Below, one piece after another: positions 26,061 to 34,531 of a stretch of DNA of 64,000 nt. Below the pieces are notes generated by a model. It saw nothing but the letters and a program-made list of their open reading frames with translations, searched no databases and was not told where the DNA came from. Position numbers and translations under genes: made by a program. This stretch comes from Cylindrospermum sp. FACHB-282 (GTDB taxonomy: Bacteria; Cyanobacteriota; Cyanobacteriia; Cyanobacteriales; Nostocaceae). Location of the stretch: assembly GCF_014697195.1 (NCBI RefSeq), contig NZ_JACJRJ010000024.1, positions 1 to 64,000 of the forward strand, read 5' to 3'. The stretch's first letter is position 1; each line of letters starts with the position of its first letter.

Positions 26061-26502
26061 ATGCCAACCTACTTACTTGACACAGATATTCTTTCTGAAA
26101 GCTTGAAGCGTAAAGACCAGCGTGTTGTAGCTAAGGCCATAGCTTATCTAGCAGTTTTTGGTTACTACACTATCTGCACTATCACCGTATTGGAGATTGT
26201 CAAAGGCTGGCATAAACTGCAACGGGAAGATAAGATTCAGGAGTTTTTTGCCCAAGTTGCTGTTGCAGAAGTGTTAATGCTGCAACTCAGTGATGCTGAG
26301 TTAGCGGGACGTATTTATGCAGATTTAGAACGAACAGGGCAACCGATAGGGCTTGCTGATGCCATGATTGCTGCGTTGGCGTAGCCTACCGTAGGTAATC
26401 GCTATTCAACAAAACTTTACCTTAGTAAGTGGTAATTTATCGCACTATCAGCGGATTCAAGCCCTAGGTTATAACTTGAAACTGGATAATTGGCGAATCT
26501 AA
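26061..26502 (+). pseudogene. VapC-like PIN-domain toxin broken by a 22-bp insertion
   Basis: Starts at ATG 26061 with PTYLLDTDILSESLKRK (the first PIN aspartate) and continues through TCTVLEIVKGWHKL and LSDAELAGRIYADLERTGQP with GLADAMIAA. At 26377 a 22-bp insertion brings an in-frame TAG (26382-26384). After removing it the frame continues AIAIQQNFTLVSGNLSHYQR then IQALGYNLKLDNWRI to TAA 26500-26502. The restored protein would be 139 residues, normal for VapC. The truncated product loses the last PIN acidic/SGN motif and should be inactive as an RNase. No adjacent antitoxin gene is visible. Confidence 0.85.
26377..26398 (+). repeat. 22-bp small dispersed repeat inserted in vapC
   Basis: Sequence TTGGCGTAGCCTACCGTAGG plus TA, containing an imperfect palindrome (TAGCCTACCGTAGGTA). 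Deleting exactly these 22 bases joins GCG to ATCGC, recreating a HIP1 octamer and the toxin frame. It resembles the very small dispersed elements known from Nostoc genomes. Confidence 0.75.
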
Positions 26503-26584
26503 ATACCCTTTTGCTGAGGACAAGGCACAATAAAGACAAGTGAGAGCGATGTCTTACGAAAAGCCACTTCGTGTCTACGCCTTT

Positions 26585-27730
26585 ATGAGCTACTGCCTTA
26601 ATCCCCATTGCCCAAAACCGGAAAACCCTGATGATGTTAAGTTTTGCCTGACTTGTGGTGCCAAGTTACTCCTCAAAGAACGCTACCGCGCTATTAAACC
26701 GATAGGACAAGGTGGTTTTGGCAGAACATTCTTGGCTGTAGATGAGGATAAACCCTCCAAGCCACGCTGTGTAATTAAGCAATTTTACCCCCAAGCACAA
26801 GGCACTAACACGGTGCAAAAAGCTGTGGAGTTATTCATCCAAGAAGCGGTGCAGTTGGATGAATTGGGCAAACATCCCCAGATTCCCGAATTAATGGCAT
26901 ATTTTACCCAAGAAGATCGCCAATATCTAGTGCAAGAATTTATCGATGGGCCAAATTTAGCTCAGGAATTGGCACACAAGGGGGCTTTTGGTGAAACGCA
27001 AATTCGGCGATTACTGCATGATTTATTGCCTGTACTGCAATTTTGCCATGCTAGAGAGGTGATTCACCGGGATATTAAGCCAGAAAATATTATTTTACGG
27101 AGTAGTGACGGCAAATTAGTCATAGTAGACTTTGGGGCGGCAAAATCTGCCACCAGCACCGCCCTCAATCGCACAGGTACGAGTATTGGTAGCCCTGAAT
27201 ACGTTGCCCCGGAACAAATGAGAGGGAGGGCGGTATTTGCCAGCGATATCTACAGCTTGGGGGCGACTTGTATTAATCTCTTAACGATGCGATCGCCTTT
27301 CGACTCCTATGATACCCACAACGCCACTTGGATTTGGCAGCAATACTTGAAAACTCCTGTGAGTCATCAGTTGAGTGCCATTCTCGACAAAATGCTAGAA
27401 AACATCCCCGTTCGGCGTTACCAAACAGTAGACGAAGTACTCAAAGACTTAAATCCCCAATTACCAGTAACCCCCACACCAGCAATATCCACTCCTCCCA
27501 CACCCTCATCAGCACCAACTACTCCACCTGCCTTTGTCACCAAATCCCCAAGTCAACTTGACATAGAATTAGAAGAAATAAAAACTCAATTTACTGGTAT
27601 TGGTAAACCTCAAAACAAAAACGTTCCCATACCACCACCGCCTACCAAAAATCAACCTACTAGCACCAGCGAAATAGATAATGAATTAGAAGAATTAAAA
27701 GCTAAATATCTGGGAAACAATAACACCTAA
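26585..27730 (+). CDS. Ser/Thr protein kinase with N-terminal zinc ribbon
   Basis: Hanks-type kinase of 381 residues, started at ATG 26585 where the family signature SYCLNPHCPKPEN begins. Cysteines 4, 9, 21 and 24 form a zinc ribbon. The kinase domain shows the glycine loop IGQGGFGRTF, the lysine in CVIKQFYP, the catalytic HRDIKPENIIL, DFGAAKSA and the GSPEYVAPEQMRG activation segment. After residue ~300 comes a Pro/Thr-rich linker and two related acidic helices (DIELEEIKTQF and EIDNELEELKAKYL). No membrane helix, so probably cytoplasmic. A paralogue with the same ribbon lies at 56025-57653. Substrate unknown. Confidence 0.93.
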   Translation: MSYCLNPHCPKPENPDDVKFCLTCGAKLLLKERYRAIKPIGQGGFGRTFLAVDEDKPSKPRCVIKQFYPQAQGTNTVQKAVELFIQEAVQLDELGKHPQIPELMAYFTQEDRQYLVQEFIDGPNLAQELAHKGAFGETQIRRLLHDLLPVLQFCHAREVIHRDIKPENIILRSSDGKLVIVDFGAAKSATSTALNRTGTSIGSPEYVAPEQMRGRAVFASDIYSLGATCINLLTMRSPFDSYDTHNATWIWQQYLKTPVSHQLSAILDKMLENIPVRRYQTVDEVLKDLNPQLPVTPTPAISTPPTPSSAPTTPPAFVTKSPSQLDIELEEIKTQFTGIGKPQNKNVPIPPPPTKNQPTSTSEIDNELEELKAKYLGNNNT

Positions 27731-27803
27731 AATCTCTAATTTCAATAATGTAGAGCGGGCTTCTTGCCAGATCCTAAACCACACTTGATATTACTTCTAA
27801 AAA

Positions 27804-27830
27804 AAGTGACTCTGACAATCAGAGCCACTT
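27804..27830. terminator. Bidirectional terminator between convergent genes
   Basis: Stem AAGTGACTCTGA / TCAGAGCCACTT (one A-C mismatch) with a 3-base loop. It is preceded by AAAA and followed by a T-rich stretch, and lies between the kinase (+) and gnd (-). Confidence 0.75.
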
Positions 27831-27886
27831 GTTAATCTTTATTCTGAACCTTTATATAAGTTCAAAATATTGAATAGCGGGAAAAT

Positions 27887-29317
27887 TTACTTCTTAGACT
27901 CAGCAATGGGTACCCATTCTGTATGGAAACTACCTTCTTTATCTGTGCGCTTGTAGGTGTGTGCGCCAAAATAATCGCGTTGTGCTTGAGTTAGATTTTG
28001 AGGTAAGTTAGCAGTGCGATAGCTATCGAAATAATCCAAAGAAGCACTAAATGCTGGTACTGGAATTCCCAGTTTAGCTGCTGTCATGATTACTTCCCGC
28101 CAAGCTGTTTGTCTGTCGAGAATTGTTTGCTTAAATTCGGGAGCTAATAGCAGGTTAGGCAAGGCTGGATTTTCGTTAAAAGCCTTCTTAATCTTATTCA
28201 AGAAGCCAGCACGAATAATACAGCCACCCTTCCAAATCCGAGCCATTTCGCTCAGATCCAAATTCCACTTATAGGTATTAGAAGCTGTAGATAACAGCGC
28301 CATACCTTGAGCGTAAGAACAGATTTTGGAGCAATAGAGAGCATCGCGCACCTTGTTGACAAAATCCTTGATTTGCCCATCATATTTAGCGTTAGGGCCA
28401 GTCAGGATTTTAGATGCTGCTACCCGCTCATCCTTAATAGAAGACATGATCCGGGCATTGACAGCTGCTGTAATTGTGGGAATAGCAACCCCCAATTCCA
28501 AAGCAGTTTGTACAGTCCAACGACCAGTTCCCTTTTGACCGGCTGCGTCAACAATCAAGTCAACTAAGGGCTTCTTGGTATCAGGGTCGATGTAGGGGAA
28601 AATGTTGGATGTAATCTCAATCAAAAATGAATTGAGTTCGTCGGTGGTGTTCCATTCTGTGAACACTTCATGTAGCTGTTGAGCGTTAAGTCCAGCAACA
28701 TTTCTCAGCAAGTCGTAGGCTTCAGCAATTAGCTGCATATCGCCGTACTCGATGCCGTTGTGTACCATTTTGACGTAGTGACCAGAACCACCAGGTCCAA
28801 TATAGGTAACGCACGCGCCGTCATCGACTTGAGCCGCAATTTTGTTGAAAATTGGGGATAGATACTCGTAGGAACTTTTTGTACCACCGGGCATGAGTGA
28901 AGGGCCATTCAAAGCGCCTTCTTCACCACCGCTGACGCCCATACCGATATAGCGTAGTCCTGCGGGTTCTAATTCCTGAGTGCGTCGCTCTGTATCTTCA
29001 AACCAAGAGTTGCCACCGTCGATAATGATATCGCCTTCTTGCAGCAAAGGTTTTAGTTGGGCAATTACCGCATCCACTGGCTTACCAGCTTGCACCATCA
29101 CTAAGATTTTGCGGGGACGTTCCAGTGCAGCGACAAATTCTTCTAGGGTAAAGGCCGCTACGACATTCCGTCCTCCGGCACGCTGTGCCATGAAGGCATC
29201 GGTTTTTTCGCGGGAGCGGTTGTAAACTGCAATTGGAAAGCCATTGCGCTCGACGTTTAAAGCGATGTTCTCGCCCATAACGGCTAAACCAATCACACCA
29301 AAGGTTTGTAGTGTCAT
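27887..29317 (-). CDS. gnd: 6-phosphogluconate dehydrogenase, decarboxylating
   Basis: Oxidises 6-phosphogluconate to ribulose-5-phosphate, CO2 and NADPH in the oxidative pentose phosphate pathway, which supplies reductant at night and in heterocysts. The N-terminal NADP fold is GVIGLAVMGENIALNVERNG, where GLAVMG and the NR of VYNRSREKT mark NADP use. The substrate site shows DGGNSWFEDTERR, GVSGGEEGALNGPSLMPGG, and the catalytic Lys/Asn in GHYVKMVHNGIEYGDMQL. The C-terminal tail ends in GSFHTEW. The 476-residue length is normal. It is not next to zwf or opcA. Confidence 0.98.
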   Translation of the reverse strand: MTLQTFGVIGLAVMGENIALNVERNGFPIAVYNRSREKTDAFMAQRAGGRNVVAAFTLEEFVAALERPRKILVMVQAGKPVDAVIAQLKPLLQEGDIIIDGGNSWFEDTERRTQELEPAGLRYIGMGVSGGEEGALNGPSLMPGGTKSSYEYLSPIFNKIAAQVDDGACVTYIGPGGSGHYVKMVHNGIEYGDMQLIAEAYDLLRNVAGLNAQQLHEVFTEWNTTDELNSFLIEITSNIFPYIDPDTKKPLVDLIVDAAGQKGTGRWTVQTALELGVAIPTITAAVNARIMSSIKDERVAASKILTGPNAKYDGQIKDFVNKVRDALYCSKICSYAQGMALLSTASNTYKWNLDLSEMARIWKGGCIIRAGFLNKIKKAFNENPALPNLLLAPEFKQTILDRQTAWREVIMTAAKLGIPVPAFSASLDYFDSYRTANLPQNLTQAQRDYFGAHTYKRTDKEGSFHTEWVPIAESKK

Positions 29318-29632
29318 AAATTTGTTTGGCTAACTCTTGCAGATCCTTTCATCTTTAGGGTAGACCGAGATTTTCACTGATCTCCTAAAGAAGATATTAA
29401 GAGTTGAGATAGAGGGCAAAAATTCACAACTAACATGGCTATTTAGTTTTAATTTGTATCTAAATCAACAATTGTCTTGCAAATTTTGCAAAATTGAAAT
29501 ATCTAGTTAAGAAACTGGGTGCTGGATGCTGGGAAGGAGGAAATGTAATACTAATCCTAATATCCTAATTCCTAATCCATATTCCCTAATCTCTAATTCC
29601 TAGTCAAATGTTACGGTAAGGAGTATCCAAAA
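29318..29632. other. Intergenic region with CTAAT-type simple repeats
   Basis: About 315 bases between divergent gnd and ycf66. Contains short degenerate repeats around CCTAATTCCTAATCC and CCCTAATCTCTAATTCC (29550-29605). A ribosome-binding site AAGGAG precedes the ycf66 ATG. Promoters for both genes must lie here but no box is clear. Confidence 0.5.
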
Positions 29633-30358
29633 ATGCTGGCATATGTCCTAGCGCTAGTGGTCGGACTTGGTAGTTTAGCCATTTACACAGCAGCTTTCTT
29701 TTTCCCGGAGATTCACCGGAAGAATGACTTTATCTGGAGTGGTGTCGGGTTGTTCTACGCCTTGGTATTATGGGTATTTGCGCCACGTATTACTGGAGGT
29801 CTTTTGCTGGGTCATGTGGCTAGTGTCGCTCTTTTGGTTTGGTTTGGCTGGCAAACTCTGTCATTACGTCGGCAACTGACACCGCAGATAGAACAAACTC
29901 AGATACCCAGTCCTGAGGCGGTGAAAGCTAGCGTTCAGCAACAGGTGAGTAAGTTTTCTCTTCAGGAAAAGCTGGGCCAATTGCAAAATGGTCTTGGTAG
30001 GATCTTCAGTGGCGTAAAAGACCGGGTACAGCAGACTGTAAGTAAAAAGCCCCCTGTACCCCCAACACCAACACCAACACCAACAGTGCCACCTGCTGTG
30101 GAGATTATCGACAAAACTACAGCCAGCCCTGAACCACCTACAGAAGCAGTTACAGCAGCTGAAACCGAGATTGTACCAGATGTGCCGGATGCGATCGCCC
30201 CAAATCCCCCATCTCCCGAATTGGTAGCAGCGGCCCAACCAGAGACTGAGGAAAAACAACCGATTCCCGTCGAGGAAATTGCCCCGGATGCTGTACTCGC
30301 TCCCCCAGCAGAAGCACCTTCGGCACAAATGCCCCCAAATCAGGGGACTGGGGATTAG
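29633..30358 (+). CDS. ycf66: Ycf66 family membrane protein
   Basis: Cyanobacterial/plastid protein of unknown function, 241 residues. Three N-terminal membrane helices (YVLALVVGLGSLAIYTAAFF; DFIWSGVGLFYALVLWVFAP; GGLLLGHVASVALLVWFGWQ) carry the family core through TLSLRRQLTP. The rest is a soluble, Pro/Glu/Ala-rich tail, with a PTPTPTPTVPP tract near residue 145, that is low-complexity and poorly conserved in the family. The start is supported by AAGGAG seven bases upstream of the preceding A-rich spacer. Thylakoid or plasma membrane location is inferred. Confidence 0.9.
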   Translation: MLAYVLALVVGLGSLAIYTAAFFFPEIHRKNDFIWSGVGLFYALVLWVFAPRITGGLLLGHVASVALLVWFGWQTLSLRRQLTPQIEQTQIPSPEAVKASVQQQVSKFSLQEKLGQLQNGLGRIFSGVKDRVQQTVSKKPPVPPTPTPTPTVPPAVEIIDKTTASPEPPTEAVTAAETEIVPDVPDAIAPNPPSPELVAAAQPETEEKQPIPVEEIAPDAVLAPPAEAPSAQMPPNQGTGD

Positions 30359-30546
30359 AGACTCTTTACTGGGGATTGAGGTAAATAATGTAGCTGTCCT
30401 TTAGCAACAGCCAGGTTTTCCGTAATTGCTTTTTCTAGGGTGGGAGCAGCTATGATGCTTTGATTCACTGATATGCGCTTTTTAATTAGTTTAACTATGC
30501 TTTTTCAATTAAGCGATCGCTAATATTAACCCTAGCCCCTACTCAG

Positions 30547-31578
30547 TTAATTACTTTCTACCAAATTCCAGAAATAGCCATCCGGTGCAACAAAGGAAAA
30601 ACTCATCTCCCCAAATTCATTACTGACAATATTCGTAATTTTTTGGGCATTACTCCCCTGGACACGCTCAAAATAGCTATGTATTCCCCGCACACGGTAA
30701 GTATAAAGGCACATTCCCAAGCTGCCTGGTTGGGTAGCTTCAAAGCGCGACTCTAAATTGATATCTTCTGGAAAGCGAATAATGTACAGTCTGCCACTGC
30801 GTGCCTCCATAAAGTCTGACTTAGAAGAACGAGGATCATCAAAGGCAGTCACAATATACTTCTCCCCAGGGTTGAGGTCAAAAATATCTCTACCCGCCGC
30901 CGAAGATTCGTAAGTAGTCTCCACCTCATCACGCACCCGCAGCAAACCCAAAACTTCTTCATAAAACTTGAGACTTTCCTTGCTGTCATCCTGAACAATT
31001 ATCCCCATGTGGGTAAATTGGCTAGTTTTAAAAGCCGAATTGTAATTGATTTGTCCATACTTCGGCACCACATAGCCAAAGCGTTGAAAAAGCACCTGTC
31101 GAGTTAAAGGTTGCAGTAACATCATTTCTCGCACCCCAACCGCAGGATCAATAAAAGGACGGCTTTTCTTTTCTTTGTCATAAATAACTTCCCAATAAGA
31201 ATTAGTGTATCTAATAGCCCAACCTGCGGCTTTTGCCTCCTCCACATGATTTGAAATACCCAAGAGATCAGCCGTTAAGGTAGTTGCCCAGCGATTGCCC
31301 AAAACTTTCATCGAATCCATTCCCAACCCTGAATTTGTGGCGTTTTGCCAAATCATCAGCCGAATTAAACCATGATCTGCACCTTGGTGATAAAGGCGAA
31401 TTGCGTGTAAAGGTGAATTCACCCCATACAATTGGTAGGCTGCGGCTGCGGTTAATTCACCCACTTGGCCAATGCGATAGCCAAATTGCTCCCAATATTG
31501 AATTGCAGAAATTGGCTCTGGGAGTCCAATACATACCTCATAGATCCCTTCAATTGCAGTTTGTCGATTTTGAGTCAT
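30547..31578 (-). CDS. VOC (glyoxalase/dioxygenase-fold) two-domain protein
   Basis: Protein of 343 residues with two vicinal-oxygen-chelate modules. The N-terminal module begins GIYEVCIGLPEPISAIQYWE and the C-terminal one FTHMGIIVQDDSKESLKFYE, where the His would be a metal ligand; it ends SFSFVAPDGYFWNLVE. The N-terminal module lacks an obvious histidine at the equivalent position. Function unknown: the superfamily includes glyoxalase I, extradiol dioxygenases and resistance proteins. No neighbouring gene suggests a pathway. Its start is the ATG at 31578, with 511 bases upstream to the next gene. Confidence 0.75.
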   Translation of the reverse strand: MTQNRQTAIEGIYEVCIGLPEPISAIQYWEQFGYRIGQVGELTAAAAYQLYGVNSPLHAIRLYHQGADHGLIRLMIWQNATNSGLGMDSMKVLGNRWATTLTADLLGISNHVEEAKAAGWAIRYTNSYWEVIYDKEKKSRPFIDPAVGVREMMLLQPLTRQVLFQRFGYVVPKYGQINYNSAFKTSQFTHMGIIVQDDSKESLKFYEEVLGLLRVRDEVETTYESSAAGRDIFDLNPGEKYIVTAFDDPRSSKSDFMEARSGRLYIIRFPEDINLESRFEATQPGSLGMCLYTYRVRGIHSYFERVQGSNAQKITNIVSNEFGEMSFSFVAPDGYFWNLVESN

Positions 31579-32089
31579 GCTAATTTTAGATTAACGATTT
31601 TGTTTGGATTGGGAATTAATACACGCCTACCATAGCCCTCTGGCAAATAGCGCCCGTGTGCACCAGTCCGCTGATTGGCATGGATTTAAGTGGATCTACG
31701 ACAATTTTGATTTTGTACACAGATGTACTCAAACAGCCCTCTGGCAAATATGAAGAGGGGTTGAGGTGAACTTATAATTTAGTATGTTTTGCCACCTAGT
31801 ATAACCAGATCAGATTGGCCAAAGCGCACTCCTAGAGACTGAAGACTGGGAACTGTCAAGAAGAATAAAGCTGTCGCCAAAATACTCAGGTTTCTTGGTA
31901 AGTTAGGGTTGCAGACTCAAGGGATGATGTGTAGGTTTTACAGTACCCACCACGGCTGAAAACGCACTACTAAGCATTCCTTAGGCAATTTTACGGTTCT
32001 CAGATAGTTTCTTCCCCAGGTATAACATGGGATAATTACTGTCTTTGATGATGGACTGAGCCAGGATGCCCTACTGTAGTGTGTGAGCT
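31579..32089. other. Intergenic region with a 16-bp direct repeat
   Basis: Divergent promoters for the VOC and NYN genes lie here. AGCCCTCTGGCAAATA occurs twice in the same orientation at 31634-31649 and 31735-31750, and the second copy forms a hairpin with a following AGAGGGG. No gene, tRNA or other known RNA is recognised. Confidence 0.6.
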
Positions 32090-33490
32090 ATGCCAAAGTA
32101 CGAGCGTTTGCTGACTACTCATGATTCTGTCCTGTTAAACCAAATCGGCTCCTATGTTTGCCAAGCAATTATTGCCATTCAACAACAGCAGCCAGAATTA
32201 TTGCACGAAAAGTACAGGAATATTCAGTGGCAAAGTTCTTCTAATCAATCTGCTTTAACCGCAAAATTTACAGAAGCACTCAGCCAAACTCAAGACTGGG
32301 ATGCACTGGTACAGAAATTTCAAGTATACCTAAAAGCTCTACTAATTCCCGAATCTTTTAGTTCCTCTACTATCGGTGAGCTAATAGCAAAAGTTCAGCA
32401 ATTAAATCCTGGAATATCTGAATTAAATAGCTCAACAAAGAATATAACTATTCATCCGTCTACAAGTACTAGATTTTTGCAGAAAATTGGAATAACAGTT
32501 TTACTTTTAGATGCAGAAAATTTACAAATTAACGCTGACACAGAAAAATTTTTAACAACGGTTTGTACTTGCCCTATCCAAGTTAAAGTAGCTTTTGCTA
32601 ATTGGTCTAATCGGGGTAAGCTAGATGTGGAATTACACGAGCGCGGCTATGATTTGATTCATGTGCCTATTGGTAGGGATAATGCAGATGGAAAAATGAT
32701 CGCCTTTGGTTCTTCAATTCATGAGCGTTATCCAAATGCTCAGGAAGTTTTAGTTTGCTCTTCAGATAAGGTGATGACTAATCTGTGTAATCATTTGCAG
32801 CAAAATGGATTAACAGTATATCAGGTTAGTCAGCAGGGAGAAAATCTCCGGTTATTTAATAGCTCTACTGGTAAAATCACTACCCATAGCCTGAAAGCTT
32901 TATCAGAAATCCCCTCAATTGAGCAGTTGATTCAGCAACTCAAAACATTAATTAAAGCCGAGCAACAATCTACAGGTAATCAGTGGGTACAGGTTTCAAA
33001 AGTATCACAACTGCTGCAAAAAAAATATAAAATAACTATTACTCAAGTTATGTCTATTCATCTTCCTGGTAAAAAAGCTAGGGATATTTTTATTGATTAT
33101 CCTGCTGAGTTTGTAGTTCACCAAGCTCCCGATAAATCTGAACTATATGTAACTCTGTTTGAATTGCCCCAGGTAAGTAAATCCAATAGTAGTAATTTTG
33201 TCAAGCAAAGTGCTGTTAAAAATCAGTCTTTATCGAGTATCAACTCTCCAGAAGATTTGGAAGAGGCACTGATAAAGATGATGAACACCTTAACCAGTAA
33301 GTCAAAAGAAAGTCACATTCGCCTAGAAATTCTAGGGGCTGAATTTAATAAGCAATACGGTGAAGGAATTACCAAAATCCTTAAACGCTTGCAAACAAGC
33401 AGTACTTTTATTAAATTTTTGCAGTCTTCTAGTTATTTCACACTGGAAAAGGAAGGGAAATCCTATAGAGTGATCATGTCTTACCCATGA
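32090..33490 (+). CDS. NYN-domain ribonuclease-like protein with two LOTUS (OST-HTH) domains
   Basis: Protein of 466 residues. Residues ~1-125 are helical and unassigned. The NYN (PIN-like nuclease) domain spans ~134-255, with acidic positions D141 (TVLLLDAENLQ), D200 (RDNADGKMIAFG) and D226 (EVLVCSSDKVMT). An OST-HTH/LOTUS domain spans ~276-357 (WVQVSKVSQLLQKKYKIT, then FVVHQAPDKSELYVTL), and a second spans ~387-463 (IRLEILGAEFNKQYGEGITK, then YFTLEKEGKSYRVIM). LOTUS domains bind RNA, often G-rich, so an RNA-degrading or RNA-surveillance role is inferred. The architecture is like animal MARF1/Limkain-b1. No partner gene is evident. Confidence 0.82.
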   Translation: MPKYERLLTTHDSVLLNQIGSYVCQAIIAIQQQQPELLHEKYRNIQWQSSSNQSALTAKFTEALSQTQDWDALVQKFQVYLKALLIPESFSSSTIGELIAKVQQLNPGISELNSSTKNITIHPSTSTRFLQKIGITVLLLDAENLQINADTEKFLTTVCTCPIQVKVAFANWSNRGKLDVELHERGYDLIHVPIGRDNADGKMIAFGSSIHERYPNAQEVLVCSSDKVMTNLCNHLQQNGLTVYQVSQQGENLRLFNSSTGKITTHSLKALSEIPSIEQLIQQLKTLIKAEQQSTGNQWVQVSKVSQLLQKKYKITITQVMSIHLPGKKARDIFIDYPAEFVVHQAPDKSELYVTLFELPQVSKSNSSNFVKQSAVKNQSLSSINSPEDLEEALIKMMNTLTSKSKESHIRLEILGAEFNKQYGEGITKILKRLQTSSTFIKFLQSSSYFTLEKEGKSYRVIMSYP

Positions 33491-33570
33491 GATGCTTTCA
33501 GTCTTTACCCACAGATTCAGCCTGGGATTCAGTATCATGTAAAAGGCTGTAAAGAAATGTAAAGGATACG

Positions 33571-34275
33571 ATGCAGGATAAAGTCGTTGTCATTGTCGGT
33601 GCTACTGGCGGCATTGGTTCAGTTTTAACTCGCCAACTTGCCCCTACAGGTGCTCGGTTGGTACTGAGTGCCAGGGATGCGGTGGGTTTAGCTGCATTGG
33701 CAGATGAGTTACCGGGGGAAGTTTTGACTGTGCCCACAGATATTACTGATCCCCACCAGGTAGACGCATTGATCAAAAAGGCTGTTGCCGAGTTCGGTCA
33801 AATTGATGTCTTGGTGAATGCAGCTGGTGCTGGTATCCTCAAACCTTATAACAGCCTGGAACCGGCAGATTTAGACAAGATGCTAGATGTCAACTTAAAA
33901 GGTAGCTTTTACACTACTCAGGCAGCTGCTGAAGAGATGCAAAAGCGCAAGTCTGGCCATATTTGTAATGTGGTGGGAATTTTGGGTAAGCATTCGATGG
34001 CAATGGCAGCAGCTTATTCTGCTTCTAAGTTTGGCGTCGTTGGTTTTAGCAAGTGTATGGCGGAGGAACTCAAACGCTTTGGTATTAAGTTCACTCTATT
34101 CTACTTTGGTGGGGTAGATTCTCCTTTCTGGGACAATGTCAGCTTAAAGGTAGACAGAAAAAAAATGCTCAGTCCCCAAACTGCTGCTAATGCTATTTTC
34201 TACGCCTTGACTGCCGAACCACAGGCTGTGCCAATGGAAATTAACATTCAACCTGATAGCCATCTGTTTTTCTAG
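33571..34275 (+). CDS. Short-chain dehydrogenase/reductase
   Basis: NAD(P)-dependent oxidoreductase of 234 residues, classical SDR. The cofactor loop is GATGGIGSVL, followed by DITDP and NAAGAG. The catalytic serine region is CNVVGILGKHS, and YSASKFG holds the Tyr and Lys. Substrate unknown. The stop codon is directly followed by a dispersed repeat element (from 34278), so the repeat forms its 3' untranslated region. It is 80 bases after the NYN-LOTUS gene on the same strand. Confidence 0.92.
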   Translation: MQDKVVVIVGATGGIGSVLTRQLAPTGARLVLSARDAVGLAALADELPGEVLTVPTDITDPHQVDALIKKAVAEFGQIDVLVNAAGAGILKPYNSLEPADLDKMLDVNLKGSFYTTQAAAEEMQKRKSGHICNVVGILGKHSMAMAAAYSASKFGVVGFSKCMAEELKRFGIKFTLFYFGGVDSPFWDNVSLKVDRKKMLSPQTAANAIFYALTAEPQAVPMEINIQPDSHLFF

Positions 34276-34277
34276 GT

Positions 34278-34406
34278 TAGGACTAAAGCTGCGTGTCACA
34301 GTTAATGTCTCTTGTAGGGTGCGTCAGACTCGATAATTCGGTAACAATCAACAGATTTTCGATATCTGACGCACCCTACAAAGCCATGGCAGTTGCGTAA
34401 GTCCTA
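34278..34406. repeat. Palindromic repeat element, core inverted relative to 13201-13408
   Basis: Flanks match the 13201-13408 element in the same orientation (TAGGACTAAAGCTGCGTGTC at the left, AAAGCCATGGCAGTTGCG and AAGTCCTAT at the right). The ~40-base core between GTAGGGTGCGTCAG and CTGACGCACCCTAC is the reverse complement of the core there: ACTCGATAATTCGG...TTTTCGATATC here versus GATATCGAAAA...TTATCGAGT. There is one unit only. It starts two bases after the SDR stop. Confidence 0.88.
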
Positions 34407-34531
34407 TAGGTTTAGGAAATTTGTAGTATGCCTACATAATTCTTGCTGAGGAAAGAAGTGGAAATCTAGCAAAAAAGGCATAATTTACAATTATATAAGC
34501 TACTATGCTGGATTTTCCTAATTTAGGCTAT

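Noticed and set aside
31634-31762. Possible CRISPR-associated transposon tracrRNA (TAGCGCCC and AGAGGGGTTGAGG words)
   Set aside because: Only a few short words resemble such RNAs; no Cas12k, Tns genes or matching repeat in the window.
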